From positions 906,501 to 970,500 of the forward strand of contig NZ_CP150919.1 of assembly GCF_039909015.1 (NCBI RefSeq): 64,000 nt of DNA, read 5' to 3'. Below the pieces are notes generated by a model. The model saw only the letters and a list, made by a program, of their open reading frames with translations, was not told the DNA's origin and made no database searches. Positions 1 to 9,490 of the stretch are shown one piece after another. Within the stretch, counting starts at the first letter, position 1; each line of letters begins with the position of its first letter. This DNA is from Pseudomonas grandcourensis (GTDB lineage: Bacteria > Pseudomonadota > Gammaproteobacteria > Pseudomonadales > Pseudomonadaceae). A program made the position numbers and the translations under genes.

Positions 1-725
1 TCTCGCAATACCTGCTCGATTCCGACAAGGGTTATGAAACCCTGGCGCAACTGGGCAAGACCACCACCACGGCAGATGCCGAAGGTGAAGTTTTGCAGGA
101 GCGCCCGGTTACCGTTGGTCGCCCCGATGTCGAGGCTGTACTGCCGAAATTTCGTGGGCAAATCAGTCAGATACCACCGATGTACTCGGCGCTCAAGCGT
201 GATGGCCAGCCGCTGTACAAGCTGGCTCGTGCAGGCGAAGTAGTGGAGCGCGAACCGCGTTCTGTTACTATTACGCGCTTGGAATTGCTGGCCTTCGAAG
301 GTGATACTGCGCGGCTGGCGGTGGATTGCACTAAAGGCACCTATATCCGCACCCTGGTGGAGGATATCGGTGAGCAACTCGGTTGTGGCGCTTACGTTGC
401 AGAACTGCGACGTACCCAGGCCGGGCCATTCACCCTGGCGCAGACGGTTACCCTCGAAGAGCTGGAAGCGGTACATGCCGAAGGCGGTAACGAAGCGGTC
501 GATCGCTTCCTGATGCCATCGGACAGCGGCCTGCTGGATTGGCCTCTGCTGCAGTTCTCGGAAGCGAGCGCGTTCTACTGGCTCAACGGCCAGCCGGTAC
601 GTGCCCCGGATGCTCCGAAGTTCGGCATGGTGCGGGTACAGGATCACAATGGTCGCTTCATCGGTATCGGTGAAGTGAGCGAAGACGGGCGCATCGCGCC
701 GCGTCGACTGATTCGGTCAGAATGA
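1..725 (+). CDS. truB: tRNA pseudouridine(55) synthase TruB (5' end missing)
   Basis: Isomerises U55 of the T-loop of elongator tRNAs to pseudouridine in the cytoplasm. The frame is already open at base 3 and runs to the TGA at 723-725, so the N-terminal part, with the catalytic Asp motif, lies off the window. Visible family features are the region around RPTV-type residues, the [19 protein letters not shown] block and the [29 protein letters not shown] block, followed by the C-terminal PUA-like part. The truB-rpsO-pnp order is the classical arrangement in gammaproteobacteria. The call is secure; only the start is unknown. Confidence 0.95.
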   Translation, partial: SQYLLDSDKGYETLAQLGKTTTTADAEGEVLQERPVTVGRPDVEAVLPKFRGQISQIPPMYSALKRDGQPLYKLARAGEVVEREPRSVTITRLELLAFEGDTARLAVDCTKGTYIRTLVEDIGEQLGCGAYVAELRRTQAGPFTLAQTVTLEELEAVHAEGGNEAVDRFLMPSDSGLLDWPLLQFSEASAFYWLNGQPVRAPDAPKFGMVRVQDHNGRFIGIGEVSEDGRIAPRRLIRSE

Positions 726-771
726 CCGGACGAGGGTGGCTGTCAACAGGCACGGTCACTACTCATTTTTA

Positions 772-842
772 GATACAGGGATTTGTCCCTGGCCTGTTGA
801 AACTGTTTTTCTGAAACAGTTTCCTGATAAAAGGATTGCCTC
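772..842 (+). promoter_or_regulatory. rpsO leader with two consecutive hairpins
   Basis: Two inverted repeats precede rpsO. The first is CAGGGA/TCCCTG with a four-base loop at about 775-790. The second is GAAACTGTT/AACAGTTTC at 799-807 and 815-823, ending about 10 bases before the AAGGA ribosome-binding site. In E. coli, S15 represses its own translation by binding a leader structure. The hairpins are seen directly; autoregulation here is inferred from that precedent, and the fold differs in detail. Confidence 0.45.
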
Positions 843-1112
843 ATGGCTCTCGACGTTCAAGAAAAAGCTCAAATCGTAACTGACTACCAGCAAGCTGTTG
901 GTGACACCGGTTCGCCAGAAGTGCAAGTTGCACTGCTGACCGCCAACATCAACAAGCTGCAAGGTCACTTCAAGGCCAACGGTAAAGACCACCACTCCCG
1001 TCGTGGTCTGATCCGCATGGTTAACCAGCGTCGTAAGCTGCTGGACTACCTGAAAGGCAAGGATCTGGGTCGCTATCAGACTCTGATCGGTCGCCTGGGT
1101 CTGCGTCGCTAA
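843..1112 (+). CDS. rpsO: 30S ribosomal protein S15
   Basis: A primary-binding small-subunit protein that contacts 16S rRNA helices 20-22 and forms bridge B4 to the large subunit. The 89-residue length is exact for the family, and the conserved segments [19 protein letters not shown] and [12 protein letters not shown] are all present. The ATG is preceded by an AAGGA site. It is followed by pnp, with a strong intercistronic stem between them; the pair is usually cotranscribed. Confidence 0.98.
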   Translation: MALDVQEKAQIVTDYQQAVGDTGSPEVQVALLTANINKLQGHFKANGKDHHSRRGLIRMVNQRRKLLDYLKGKDLGRYQTLIGRLGLRR

Positions 1113-1127
1113 TAAGCGATTGCGCTA

Positions 1128-1190
1128 GAGGTTGGTTGTCTGTCGTGCACCAGCGGGTTTCCCGCCGGCGCATGGCAGGCTCCCAGCCTC
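1128..1190 (+). promoter_or_regulatory. Long imperfect stem between rpsO and pnp
   Basis: The outer arms GAGGTTGG (1128-1135) and CCAGCCTC (1183-1190) pair over eight bases with one G-U. Inside them lies a second imperfect stem ending in GCGGG-TTT-CCCGC. In E. coli a comparable stem ahead of pnp is cut by RNase III and then used by PNPase to destabilise its own mRNA. A short U-rich stretch follows (AGTTTTATC), so partial termination is also possible. The structure is seen; the function is inferred. Confidence 0.55.
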
Positions 1191-1318
1191 AAGTTTTATC
1201 TGGATACCTGCTTTGCCTGAGTAACACCTGGACAAACCGGTCGGGCCGATTCCCGACATTGCCCAAGAATTTCGCAAGAAACCAGTTCCCCCAAGAGCCA
1301 CAAAGAAGGTAGGACACC

Positions 1319-3424
1319 GTGAACCCGGTAATCAAAAAATTCCAGTTCGGTCAGTCGACCGTTACCCTCGAGACTGGCCGTATCGCCCGTCAGGCCTCCG
1401 GCGCAGTATTGGTCACCGTTGACGACGACGTCAGCGTATTGGTGACTGTAGTCGGTGCAAAACAAGCCGATCCAGGCAAGGGCTTCTTCCCTCTGTCTGT
1501 TCACTACCAGGAAAAGACTTACGCTGCCGGTAAGATCCCTGGCGGTTTCTTCAAGCGCGAAGGCCGTCCTTCCGAGAAAGAAACCCTGACTTCCCGACTG
1601 ATCGACCGTCCGATCCGTCCGCTGTTCCCGGAAGGCTTCATGAACGAAGTGCAGGTTGTCTGCACCGTCGTTTCCACCAGCAAGAAGACCGATCCGGACA
1701 TCGCTGCGATGATCGGTACCTCGGCTGCGCTGGCGATCTCCGGCATTCCTTTCGATGGCCCGATCGGCGCTGCCCGCGTTGCCTTCCACGAAAGCACCGG
1801 CTACCTGCTGAACCCGACCTACGAGCAACAGGCTGCTTCGAGCCTGGACATGGTCGTTGCCGGTACTTCGGACGCCGTACTGATGGTTGAATCGGAAGCC
1901 AAAGAGCTGACCGAAGACCAGATGCTGGGCGCGGTACTGTTTGCTCACGACGAGTTCCAGGTTGTGATCAACGCTGTTAAAGAACTGGCCGCTGAAGCTG
2001 CCAAGCCAACCTGGACCTGGGCTCCTGCGCCAGAAGCCACCGAACTGCTGGGCGCTATCCGTGCCGAGTTCGGCGAAGCGATCTCCCAGGCCTACACCAT
2101 CACCGTCAAGGCCGACCGTTACGCTCGCCTGGGCGAGTTGAAGGACCAGGTTGTAGCCAAGCTGTCCGGTGAAGAAGGCCAGCCTTCCTCCAGCGAAGTC
2201 AAAGCGGCTTTCGGCGAAATCGAATACCGCACCGTTCGCGAAAACATTGTTAACGGCAAGCCACGTATCGACGGTCGCGACACCAAGACTGTACGTCCGT
2301 TGAACATCGAAGTCGGTGTTCTGCCAAAAACCCACGGTTCGGCTCTGTTCACCCGTGGCGAAACCCAGGCTCTGGTCGTTGCAACTCTGGGTACTGCCCG
2401 TGATGCACAGCTGCTCGACACCCTGGAAGGCGAGAAAAAAGACCCGTTCATGCTGCACTACAACTTCCCTCCGTTCTCGGTAGGCGAGTGTGGTCGCATG
2501 GGTGGCGCTGGTCGTCGCGAAATCGGTCACGGCCGTCTGGCCCGTCGTTCGGTTTCGGCCATGCTGCCTGCCGCTGACGTGTTCCCGTACACCATCCGTG
2601 TTGTGTCGGAAATCACCGAATCCAACGGTTCGAGCTCGATGGCTTCCGTTTGCGGTGCTTCCCTGGCCCTGATGGACGCTGGTGTGCCGATGAAGGCGCC
2701 GGTTGCCGGTATCGCCATGGGTCTGGTTAAAGAAGGCGAGAAATTCGCCGTCCTGACCGACATCCTGGGTGACGAAGACCACCTGGGCGACATGGACTTC
2801 AAGGTAGCCGGTACCGCCAAAGGCGTCACCGCGCTGCAGATGGACATCAAGATCAAGGGCATCACCGAAGAGATCATGGAGATCGCTCTGGGCCAAGCCC
2901 TGGAAGCGCGCCTGAACATCCTCGGCCAGATGAACCAGATCATTGGCCAGTCGCGTACCGAACTGTCGGCCAACGCTCCGACCATGATCGCGATGAAGAT
3001 CGACACCGACAAAATCCGTGACGTCATCGGTAAAGGCGGCGCGACCATTCGTGCGATCTGCGAAGAAACCAAGGCTTCGATCGACATCGAAGACGACGGT
3101 TCGATCAAGATCTTCGGCGAAACCAAGGAAGCGGCTGAAGCAGCACGTCAGCGCGTTCTGGGTATCACCGCTGAAGCCGAAATCGGCAAGATCTACGTGG
3201 GCAAGGTTGAGCGCATCGTCGACTTCGGCGCATTCGTCAACATCCTGCCGGGCAAGGACGGTCTGGTTCACATCTCCATGCTGAGCGACGCTCGCGTTGA
3301 GAAAGTGACCGACATCCTGAAAGAAGGCCAGGAAGTGGAAGTACTGGTACTGGACGTGGACAACCGCGGCCGTATCAAGCTGTCCATCAAAGACGTGGCA
3401 GCAGCCAAGGCTTCGGGCGTTTAA
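1319..3424 (+). CDS. pnp: Polyribonucleotide nucleotidyltransferase (PNPase)
   Basis: A phosphorolytic 3'-5' exoribonuclease of the degradosome; it also adds heteropolymeric tails. The 701-residue length is normal. Two RNase PH-like domains (about 1-215 and 310-545) flank the helical linker. The KH domain follows at about 555-615, with IGKGGATI. The C-terminal S1 domain is at about 620-692. The start is GTG, with AAGGTAGG upstream, and matches the conserved N-terminus [12 protein letters not shown]. It is followed by a strong terminator. A regulatory stem lies in the 206-base gap after rpsO. Confidence 0.98.
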   Translation: MNPVIKKFQFGQSTVTLETGRIARQASGAVLVTVDDDVSVLVTVVGAKQADPGKGFFPLSVHYQEKTYAAGKIPGGFFKREGRPSEKETLTSRLIDRPIRPLFPEGFMNEVQVVCTVVSTSKKTDPDIAAMIGTSAALAISGIPFDGPIGAARVAFHESTGYLLNPTYEQQAASSLDMVVAGTSDAVLMVESEAKELTEDQMLGAVLFAHDEFQVVINAVKELAAEAAKPTWTWAPAPEATELLGAIRAEFGEAISQAYTITVKADRYARLGELKDQVVAKLSGEEGQPSSSEVKAAFGEIEYRTVRENIVNGKPRIDGRDTKTVRPLNIEVGVLPKTHGSALFTRGETQALVVATLGTARDAQLLDTLEGEKKDPFMLHYNFPPFSVGECGRMGGAGRREIGHGRLARRSVSAMLPAADVFPYTIRVVSEITESNGSSSMASVCGASLALMDAGVPMKAPVAGIAMGLVKEGEKFAVLTDILGDEDHLGDMDFKVAGTAKGVTALQMDIKIKGITEEIMEIALGQALEARLNILGQMNQIIGQSRTELSANAPTMIAMKIDTDKIRDVIGKGGATIRAICEETKASIDIEDDGSIKIFGETKEAAEAARQRVLGITAEAEIGKIYVGKVERIVDFGAFVNILPGKDGLVHISMLSDARVEKVTDILKEGQEVEVLVLDVDNRGRIKLSIKDVAAAKASGV

Positions 3425-3460
3425 TCGCGCCTTACGCCTGACCGCTTCAACGTTGTAGAA

Positions 3461-3496
3461 AATGCCCCGCAGTGAAAGCTGTGGGGCATTTTTTTG
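3461..3496 (+). terminator. Rho-independent terminator of pnp
   Basis: An 11-base-pair stem with one G-U (ATGCCCC...GGGGCAT as outer arms), a six-base loop TGAAAG, and seven T residues directly after the stem. Confidence 0.9.
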
Positions 3497-3562
3497 TCTG
3501 CAGGAAATTGAGACGTTCCGGAAGTTGCCTGCCCCTGAAGTCAGTGCTAGGTTTAGCCCACC

Positions 3563-3638
3563 GCCCGTGTAGCTCAGCCGGTAGAGCAGCGCACTCGTAA
3601 CGCGAAGGTCGCAGGTTCGATTCCTGTCTCGGGCACCA
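3563..3638 (+). tRNA. tRNA-Thr, anticodon CGU
   Basis: A 76-base cloverleaf including an encoded CCA end. D-stem GCTC/GAGC, anticodon loop CTCGTAA (anticodon CGT, reads ACG), T-arm GCAGG-TTCGATT-CCTGT. There are mismatches at 6-67 (T-T), 27-43 (G-A) and 31-39 (A-C). As I recall it, the G-A at 27-43 also occurs in the E. coli CGU tRNA-Thr; the other two are less usual. No integrase or repeated 3' end was noticed nearby. Confidence 0.9.
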
Positions 3639-3684
3639 GCAAGACTTGTTTTCAGATGATCCCGAATGGTTCTGAAGGCCAGAT

Positions 3685-3708
3685 AAACCGCGCTTCATAC
3701 GGTTTTTT
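3685..3708 (+). terminator. Terminator downstream of tRNA-Thr
   Basis: A short stem AAACCG/CGGTTT with a nine-base loop, followed by T residues, about 50 bases after the tRNA. The stem is weak, so this is probable rather than certain. Confidence 0.55.
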
Positions 3709-3770
3709 GCGTCAGAGAGATCCTTGATGATCCAGATCCATCTTCCATTCCCCAGATCAACGAGAACGCC

Positions 3771-4076
3771 ATGACAATAAAAGAATTGACCCAAGAAGCC
3801 AGACACGAAGAAGCACTGAAAAAGTACGTGCTGGATGTGCCGGATCTGATGGAAGAGATCAAGGACCTGAGTGCCGATGATCAGAAGGACCAGATTCAGT
3901 GGGCGTTCGAGGATGAAGCCGAAGCCCAGGGCTTGCAGCCGTGGGAGTTGAGCCTCAAGTACACCTCGACACCGGATGAGTACGAGACAGAACGCCTGAA
4001 GCTGCATAAAGAAGCGGCCGAGGTACTAGGTGTCGAGTGGGAAGAGTACTGCGAGATGAACAATCTGGTGGTCTGA
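3771..4076 (+). CDS. Small acidic cytoplasmic protein (DUF6388-like)
   Basis: A 101-residue, strongly acidic protein with no signal peptide or membrane segment. It is predicted to be mostly helical, with motifs IQWAFEDEAEAQGLQPWEL and EWEEYCEMNNL. I believe it belongs to the pseudomonad DUF6388 group, named from memory. Function is unknown. It is monocistronic: a weak hairpin after the tRNA lies upstream and a strong bidirectional terminator shared with convergent nadC lies just downstream. Confidence 0.75.
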   Translation: MTIKELTQEARHEEALKKYVLDVPDLMEEIKDLSADDQKDQIQWAFEDEAEAQGLQPWELSLKYTSTPDEYETERLKLHKEAAEVLGVEWEEYCEMNNLVV

Positions 4077-4080
4077 CAAA

Positions 4081-4110
4081 AACGCCAGCCTTGATGAGGC
4101 TGGCGTTTTT
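4081..4110 (+). terminator. Bidirectional terminator between the small acidic gene and nadC
   Basis: A ten-base perfect stem AACGCCAGCC/GGCTGGCGTT with loop TTGATGA and a T-run. The A residues before the left arm let it also work on the minus strand for nadC. Confidence 0.85.
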
Positions 4111-4127
4111 CATACGGCGAGGCGCGA

Positions 4128-4976
4128 TCAGAGACTCAGTCGCATCGACAGGTCTACCGCCTTCACATCCTTGGTCATCGCACCGATCGAAATGTAATCC
4201 ACCCCGGTCTGTGCAATCGGCAGCAACGTACTTTCGTTGATCCCTCCGCTTGCCTCCAGCTTGGCCTTGCCGGCGTTCAGGCGCACGGCTTCGCGCATGT
4301 CGTCCAGGCTCAGTTCGTCGAGCATGATGATGTCGGCACCGGCCGCCAGCGCTTCTTTCAATTCATCCAGGCTTTCCACTTCAATCTCGACCGGTTTGCC
4401 CGGGGCGATCTTGTGCGCAGCAGCGATGGCCTGCGCGATGCCGCCGCTGGCGGCGATGTGGTTTTCCTTGATCAGGAAGGCGTCGTACAGGCCGATGCGG
4501 TGGTTGTGGCAACCACCGCAGGTCACGGCGTACTTCTGCGCCAGGCGCAGCCCCGGCAGGGTTTTACGGGTGTCGAGCAGCTTGACCTGGGTCTCGGCCA
4601 CGAAGTCCGCCAGGTATTGAGCGCGGGTCGCCACGCCGGAGAGCAATTGCAGGAAGTTCAGGGCGCTGCGTTCGCCGGTCAGGAGCGAGCGTGCAGGGCC
4701 TTCGAGGTGGAACAGCACCTGATTGGGCGTCACCCGTTCACCGTCGGCAACCTGCCAGTGCACCGCCACCCGTGGGTCCAGTTGCCGAAACACGTTATCT
4801 ACCCAGGCGGTGCCGCTGATGACGGCCGCATCGCGGGTAATGATGGTGGCTTTGGCCAGGCGTTCGGCCGGGATCAACTGAGCGGTGATGTCGCCGCTGC
4901 CAATGTCTTCACGCAACGCACGGCGCACGTTGGCTTCGATTTCGGCGGTCAGATCGGCGAGACGTAGATTCGGCAT
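4128..4976 (-). CDS. nadC: Nicotinate-nucleotide pyrophosphorylase (quinolinate phosphoribosyltransferase)
   Basis: Converts quinolinate and PRPP to nicotinate mononucleotide in de novo NAD synthesis. It has 282 residues with the family motifs [58 protein letters not shown] and the C-terminal SGGI/YISIGA sugar-phosphate barrel elements. I chose the ATG at 4976 ([10 protein letters not shown]); the frame stays open 19 codons further upstream but without family similarity. It lies opposite to ampD, as in other pseudomonads. Confidence 0.96.
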   Translation of the reverse strand: MPNLRLADLTAEIEANVRRALREDIGSGDITAQLIPAERLAKATIITRDAAVISGTAWVDNVFRQLDPRVAVHWQVADGERVTPNQVLFHLEGPARSLLTGERSALNFLQLLSGVATRAQYLADFVAETQVKLLDTRKTLPGLRLAQKYAVTCGGCHNHRIGLYDAFLIKENHIAASGGIAQAIAAAHKIAPGKPVEIEVESLDELKEALAAGADIIMLDELSLDDMREAVRLNAGKAKLEASGGINESTLLPIAQTGVDYISIGAMTKDVKAVDLSMRLSL

Positions 4977-5228
4977 AACGGACTCCACAAACAAAGTGGC
5001 TCGATTATAGGGCCATGGCACGGACCAACCCAAGGCATCAGAGCGTTACGTTGGCGCTGGCGCCTGCATTTGGTCGATTCTCTGCCGTTGTCGGCGTTGA
5101 TCGTCGATTCCGAGCAAGCGCCTGTTTGAGATCGGCAACCTCCAGCGCCTCAAATACGGCAAGTGATCGCGCCCCGGGGGATTATCGCGGCATACTGTGC
5201 CAATACAGTCGACGTTGAAGGAATCGGT

Positions 5229-5789
5229 ATGCAGTTGGACCCCGCGAGCGGTTGGATTCAGGGTGTGCAGGTCTGCCCCTCACCCAACTTCAATGCGCGC
5301 CCCACAGACGAAATCTCCCTGCTGGTGATCCACAACATCAGCCTGCCTCCGGCGCAGTTCGCCACCGGCAAGGTGCAGGAATTTTTCCAGAATCGTCTGG
5401 ATGTCACCGAACATCCCTATTTTGAAGGGATCGCGGATTTGCGGGTGTCGGCGCACTTTCTGATCGAGCGAGACGGTACCGTCACCCAGTTTGTTTCATG
5501 TCTTGAGCGTGCGTGGCATGCGGGTGTCTCGTGCTTCGAGGGGCGAGAAACCTGTAACGATTTTTCCGTGGGTATCGAGCTTGAAGGCACGGATGATCTG
5601 CCGTTCACCGACGCGCAATACCGCGCGTTGACAGCCCTGACCCGCCAGTTGCAGCAGGCGTTCACGGCAATCACCACCGAGCGCATCTGCGGGCACAGCG
5701 ACATTGCACCGGGGCGCAAAACCGATCCAGGGCCGGCGTTCGACTGGGCACGCTATCGTGCCGCCCTGGCACAAGAGGAAGGACGATGA
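5229..5789 (+). CDS. ampD: 1,6-anhydro-N-acetylmuramyl-L-alanine amidase AmpD
   Basis: A cytosolic zinc amidase that removes the peptide from anhydro-muropeptides during cell-wall recycling. Its loss causes AmpC beta-lactamase derepression in pseudomonads. It has 186 residues. The expected zinc ligands are His35 (VIHN), His156 (GHSDIAPGRKTDPG) and Asp166. The start at 5229 gives the conserved MQLDPASGWI N-terminus and has a GAAGGAA site. It overlaps ampE by 4 bases (ATGA), so translation is probably coupled. Confidence 0.96.
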   Translation: MQLDPASGWIQGVQVCPSPNFNARPTDEISLLVIHNISLPPAQFATGKVQEFFQNRLDVTEHPYFEGIADLRVSAHFLIERDGTVTQFVSCLERAWHAGVSCFEGRETCNDFSVGIELEGTDDLPFTDAQYRALTALTRQLQQAFTAITTERICGHSDIAPGRKTDPGPAFDWARYRAALAQEEGR

Positions 5790-6622
5790 GTTTTCTGGTG
5801 TTGCTGTTGGCGGTGTGGATCGAGAAGTTCTCGGCCCTGCGCCATCGGGTTCAGCGTGACAATGGCTGGACACACGAGCTGAACAAGCTTGAGGCCAGTC
5901 CGCGACTTTCGGAGCGGCCATGGCTGGTGTTGTCGGTAGTGGTCTTGTTGCCGGTGGCGTTGCTGGGTTTGCTGCTGGTTGTCATCGAGCCGGTGGCCTA
6001 CGGGTTGCTGGCGCTGCCGATCCATTTGCTGGTGGTGATCTACAGCCTGGGGCGCGGTGATCTGCTGGGCGATCTCGGGCCGTTCCGCGATGCCTGGCGT
6101 CGGGAGGACCTGCAAGCGGCGGCCCATGTCGCCAAGCGCGACCTGGATATCTGCGCAGACAGTGGCGAGCAGCTGCTGGAGCAGGTCGAAGGGCATTTGC
6201 TGTGGGAGGCCTACCAGAGCTTTTTCGCGGTGATTTTCTGGTACTTCCTGTTGGGTCCGGTCGCGGCGCTGAGTTATCGACTGCTGGCGCTGGCCGAAGA
6301 GCACGGGAAAAACCCGGCGGTGGTCGAGCGCGCCGGGCAACTGCGTCACGCCTTCGACTGGTTGCCGGTGCGTCTGCTGGCGGCGAGCCTTGCTTTGGTC
6401 GGCAATTTTGTCGCGGTCAGTCGGGTCATGCTGCATGAACTGCTGAACTGGAACATCAGCGCTGCGCAATTGATCGTGAAAGTCGGGCTGGTGGCCGGTG
6501 AAATTCCGGCACCGGTGACGGGCGCGGAAGGTATCAACAATCTGGACCGCATCTGGGCGCTGCTGCTGCGTGCGGCGGTGCTCTGGTATGCCGGGTTTGC
6601 GTTGTGGACGGTGCTGCATTAG
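5786..6622 (+). CDS. ampE: Beta-lactamase regulatory inner-membrane protein AmpE
   Basis: A 278-residue polytopic protein of the AmpE/CobD-like family. Its conserved start MSFLVLLLAVWIEKFSALR is followed by a membrane hairpin at about 50-90, a soluble region, and further membrane segments at about 145-170, 190-215 and 255-278. It is encoded with ampD, overlapping by 4 bases. AmpE has been proposed as a sensory membrane partner in beta-lactamase induction, but its biochemical activity is not established. Confidence 0.93.
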   Translation: MSFLVLLLAVWIEKFSALRHRVQRDNGWTHELNKLEASPRLSERPWLVLSVVVLLPVALLGLLLVVIEPVAYGLLALPIHLLVVIYSLGRGDLLGDLGPFRDAWRREDLQAAAHVAKRDLDICADSGEQLLEQVEGHLLWEAYQSFFAVIFWYFLLGPVAALSYRLLALAEEHGKNPAVVERAGQLRHAFDWLPVRLLAASLALVGNFVAVSRVMLHELLNWNISAAQLIVKVGLVAGEIPAPVTGAEGINNLDRIWALLLRAAVLWYAGFALWTVLH

Positions 6623-6812
6623 CACCGCATTCAGAGCAAGCCCCTTAGCCACGGGGCGATCACTAGTCCGAAGTGCTTCGCCCTGTCGTTAACCTTAAGT
6701 TACAAAACCTCCTGCCGATTTAAGTTATACAGAGATAGCGCCGAATAGTGGCTATCTGCTGTCTGTCTGCGCCTGCCAATAAAAAAAATAAGAAATTGAA
6801 GGGAGACATCCA

Positions 6813-8843
6813 GTGAAGAGCTTGCTCTATCCCGCTGTCGCACTGATGAACCGCCTGAGCTTCGGCATGAAGTTCAGCCTGATCAGCGTACTGTTCCTGG
6901 TGCCGATGCTGGTGACCAACTTCTATCTGGTGCGTGACTCCTATCGCGAATTCCAGGGCACGCGGATCGAACTGCAAAGTCTCGACCTGTTGGGCAGTAG
7001 CCTGACGTTACGGCGCGATCTGGAAACCCTGAACAACCTGGTGCAGATCAATGTCAGCCTCGGCCAATCCGGCAAGGCCGGCAATGTCGAATCGAAGATC
7101 AGCGCCCTCGAACAGAATATTCTGACTCGCCTGCAAGGGCTGACGGCGATGACCAGCGACCCGGAGCAGGTCGCGGTGTTTGATGGCAAGCGCGATGAAA
7201 TGATCGCCGCGTTCAAGGCCCAGCAAACGGAAAACTCCCTGCAAAGCAAAAGTGCCTTGATCGGCAAACTGGTGGGCAGCGCGCAGATTTTCAGCCAGCT
7301 CATCACCAGCCAGTCCGGTCTCAGTCGCGACAACCAGAACGACATGCGCCAGTTGAGCGAACTCGTCACCCTCGTCACGCCAAGGGTCACCCAGATCCTG
7401 GGCGAAGGTCGGGCAATGGGGTCTTACTCGTTGGGGCAGGGGTTCATCAACTCGGCGTCGAGTACCCGTTTCGATGAATTGCTGGCGCAGATTGAAAAGC
7501 TCCAGGCCGAGTATGGCCTGAAGTTGCAGGATGCCGTGGGTTCCAGCAAAGCCGCACGCGATAACCTGGCGACTCAGGCCGATAGCAGCCGGGCATCCTT
7601 GAAAAAAGCCAGCGAGCTGTTCGAAGAGCAAGTGGTCATGGCCGATACCCTCGACGCGCCGTGGCAGGGTTTTTACGATCAGGTCACTGCCCTGATGGAC
7701 CAGACTTACCAACTCAATGAAGCGACCCTGAAGTACCTCGGCCCGCAGTTGCAGCAACGCCTGGACCAGAATCGTACGCACATGATCTTGCAGGCCGTGG
7801 CGTTGTCAGTGGTGTTTGTACTGATATTCTACCTCTACGGCGGTTTCTATGCCTCGACCCGCACCACCCTCAAACGCCTGGGGGGGGTGATGGACAAGGT
7901 GGCGGCCGGCGACATGACCGTGACCTTCAGCGCCCACAGCCGCGATGAGTTGGGGGAGTTGGGCGAGGTGTTCAACGGCACCGTGAAAAAGATCCATGAC
8001 CTGATCGAGCGGGTGGGGCAGACCGTCAGTGAAGTCGAGCGTCAGGCCGGGCAAGTGGAAAGCGTTTCCGCGCAAAGCAACCAGGCCGTCGCCGGGCAGC
8101 GCACGCAGATCGAACAAGTGGCCACGGCGATGAACCAGATGTCGGCCACTTCCCAGGAGGTCGCGCGCAGTGCCGCCGCGGCGGTCAGCAGTGCCCACAG
8201 TGTCAACGATGAGACCATCAATGGTCGCGGTCTGGTGGAGTCGCAGCAAGGCAGCATTGCCGCGCTGGCCAGCGAGATCGATCAATCGGTGCTGGTGATC
8301 AACCAACTGGCCAGCGACAGCCAGTCCATCAGCCGCGTGCTCGAAGTGATCAAGAGCATCGCCGAGCAGACCAACCTGCTGGCGCTCAATGCCGCCATCG
8401 AGGCAGCACGGGCCGGTGAGCAGGGCCGTGGTTTCGCCGTGGTAGCCGACGAAGTCCGGACCCTGGCCAAACGAACCCAGCAGTCGACCGAAGAAATCGA
8501 GCAGATGATCGCCAGGCTCCATGGTGGTGTCGGCGCGGCGGTCAAGGCCATGGGCACCAGCCATGAAATGGCCAGCGGTACGGTGGGGCAGTCGGAGAAG
8601 GTCCAGCGGGCGCTGGAAAACATCCTGGGAGCGGTGGGCATGATCGTCGACCAGAACCAGCAGATTGCCGCCGCTGTAGAGCAACAAACCGCCGTAGCTC
8701 ATGACATCGACCAGAACATCGTCGAGATCAACCGCGCCGGCGAGCGCACCGCTGAAGGTGCACATCAGACCGAAGATGCCAGCCGGGCGTTGTCGGCCCA
8801 GGTCGTGGAGTTGAAGCAGTTGATCAGTGCATTCCGGGTCTGA
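6813..8843 (+). CDS. Methyl-accepting chemotaxis protein
   Basis: A 676-residue transmembrane chemoreceptor. Transmembrane segment 1 is at about 18-38 and segment 2 at about 323-345. Between them lies a periplasmic domain of roughly 285 residues that looks all-helical; its ligand is unknown. A HAMP domain (about 347-400) leads to the signalling domain with the hairpin tip EQTNLLALNAAIEAARAGEQ and the GFAVVADEVRTLAKRT block. The start is GTG with GGGAGA upstream. In P. aeruginosa a chemoreceptor also follows ampE. It has no che genes beside it, so it is probably an orphan receptor using a distant signalling cluster. Confidence 0.95.
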   Translation: MKSLLYPAVALMNRLSFGMKFSLISVLFLVPMLVTNFYLVRDSYREFQGTRIELQSLDLLGSSLTLRRDLETLNNLVQINVSLGQSGKAGNVESKISALEQNILTRLQGLTAMTSDPEQVAVFDGKRDEMIAAFKAQQTENSLQSKSALIGKLVGSAQIFSQLITSQSGLSRDNQNDMRQLSELVTLVTPRVTQILGEGRAMGSYSLGQGFINSASSTRFDELLAQIEKLQAEYGLKLQDAVGSSKAARDNLATQADSSRASLKKASELFEEQVVMADTLDAPWQGFYDQVTALMDQTYQLNEATLKYLGPQLQQRLDQNRTHMILQAVALSVVFVLIFYLYGGFYASTRTTLKRLGGVMDKVAAGDMTVTFSAHSRDELGELGEVFNGTVKKIHDLIERVGQTVSEVERQAGQVESVSAQSNQAVAGQRTQIEQVATAMNQMSATSQEVARSAAAAVSSAHSVNDETINGRGLVESQQGSIAALASEIDQSVLVINQLASDSQSISRVLEVIKSIAEQTNLLALNAAIEAARAGEQGRGFAVVADEVRTLAKRTQQSTEEIEQMIARLHGGVGAAVKAMGTSHEMASGTVGQSEKVQRALENILGAVGMIVDQNQQIAAAVEQQTAVAHDIDQNIVEINRAGERTAEGAHQTEDASRALSAQVVELKQLISAFRV

Positions 8844-8860
8844 AAGACCGCTCGGGAACC

Positions 8861-8962
8861 TGTAGGAGCGAGCTTGCTCCGGGCGGCGATCCGACGATAG
8901 CGATCTTTCAGTCACATCGATGTTGAATGTGCCGCCGTGTTCGCGGGCAAGCCCACTCCCAC
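8861..8962. repeat. Paired REP-like palindromes (diverged)
   Basis: The left element starts TGTAGGAGCGAGCTTGCTCC and the right element ends GCGGGCAAGCCCACTCCCAC, in opposite orientation, with about 40 bases between. This is a degraded version of the REP pairs found elsewhere in the window. Confidence 0.65.
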
Positions 8963-9100
8963 GTTTTGGTGTACTGTCGGAAAGTTTCGTAATACTTTTT
9001 CCTTTTCCCGGTGAGAATCCTCCTGATTCTTTCCGTGCGCTGGATTTTGAATGTCAATCAAGGAAGAGTTACGCGGCTTACTTCATGGAGGAACTTGGTT

Positions 9101-9490
9101 ATGTCTGTTGCAACATCAGGAGTCCAGGGACGCTGTGCGCATTGTCAGCGCACATTGCTGCTTCAACCCTGGCAACTCAACGCCATTGCGATCAATGAGG
9201 CGTTTGCCTGTGCCCACTGCCAGAAACACGTTCAGTTACGTTGTCCGGAACAATTCAGGCGCTTCAAGTCGCTCGACTCTTTTTCGCTGTTGCGCGCCAG
9301 CCTGCGGATGATGGTCTGCATCGCCTTGCTGGTGGCGTTGGTGATGGAGTGGGTGGGGATGCTCAGCGTCATCGAACAGTTGAATGCTTCGCTGATCGCC
9401 ATATTCGTGTATTTCGCGGTGGTCCGTTACTTCCGCCGACGCCAGCACCTGACGCTGATCCTGGAAGCTGCCAGGGCTCACGCCGACTGA
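9101..9490 (+). CDS. Small zinc-ribbon protein with two membrane segments
   Basis: 129 residues. The N-terminal half carries two CAHC motifs (about residues 12-15 and 38-41) expected to bind one Zn2+. Two adjacent hydrophobic segments follow at about 68-88 and 93-112, and then a basic tail. I placed the start at the ATG at 9101, with GGAGG nine bases upstream; the upstream extension of the frame has no recognisable features. The family is not recognised. A membrane-anchored zinc ribbon could bind nucleic acid or protein, but there is no direct evidence. It is convergent with the TatD gene and ends 1 base before it. Confidence 0.8.
   Translation: MSVATSGVQGRCAHCQRTLLLQPWQLNAIAINEAFACAHCQKHVQLRCPEQFRRFKSLDSFSLLRASLRMMVCIALLVALVMEWVGMLSVIEQLNASLIAIFVYFAVVRYFRRRQHLTLILEAARAHAD

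Noticed and set aside
1196..3271. Long open frame on the minus strand covering pnp (691 codons)
   Set aside because: Lies wholly opposite a certain gene, has no ribosome-binding site or family features, and reflects GC-biased third positions.
3563..3770. tRNA-Thr as a genomic-island attachment site
   Set aside because: No integrase, no repeated 3' tRNA segment and no foreign genes follow.
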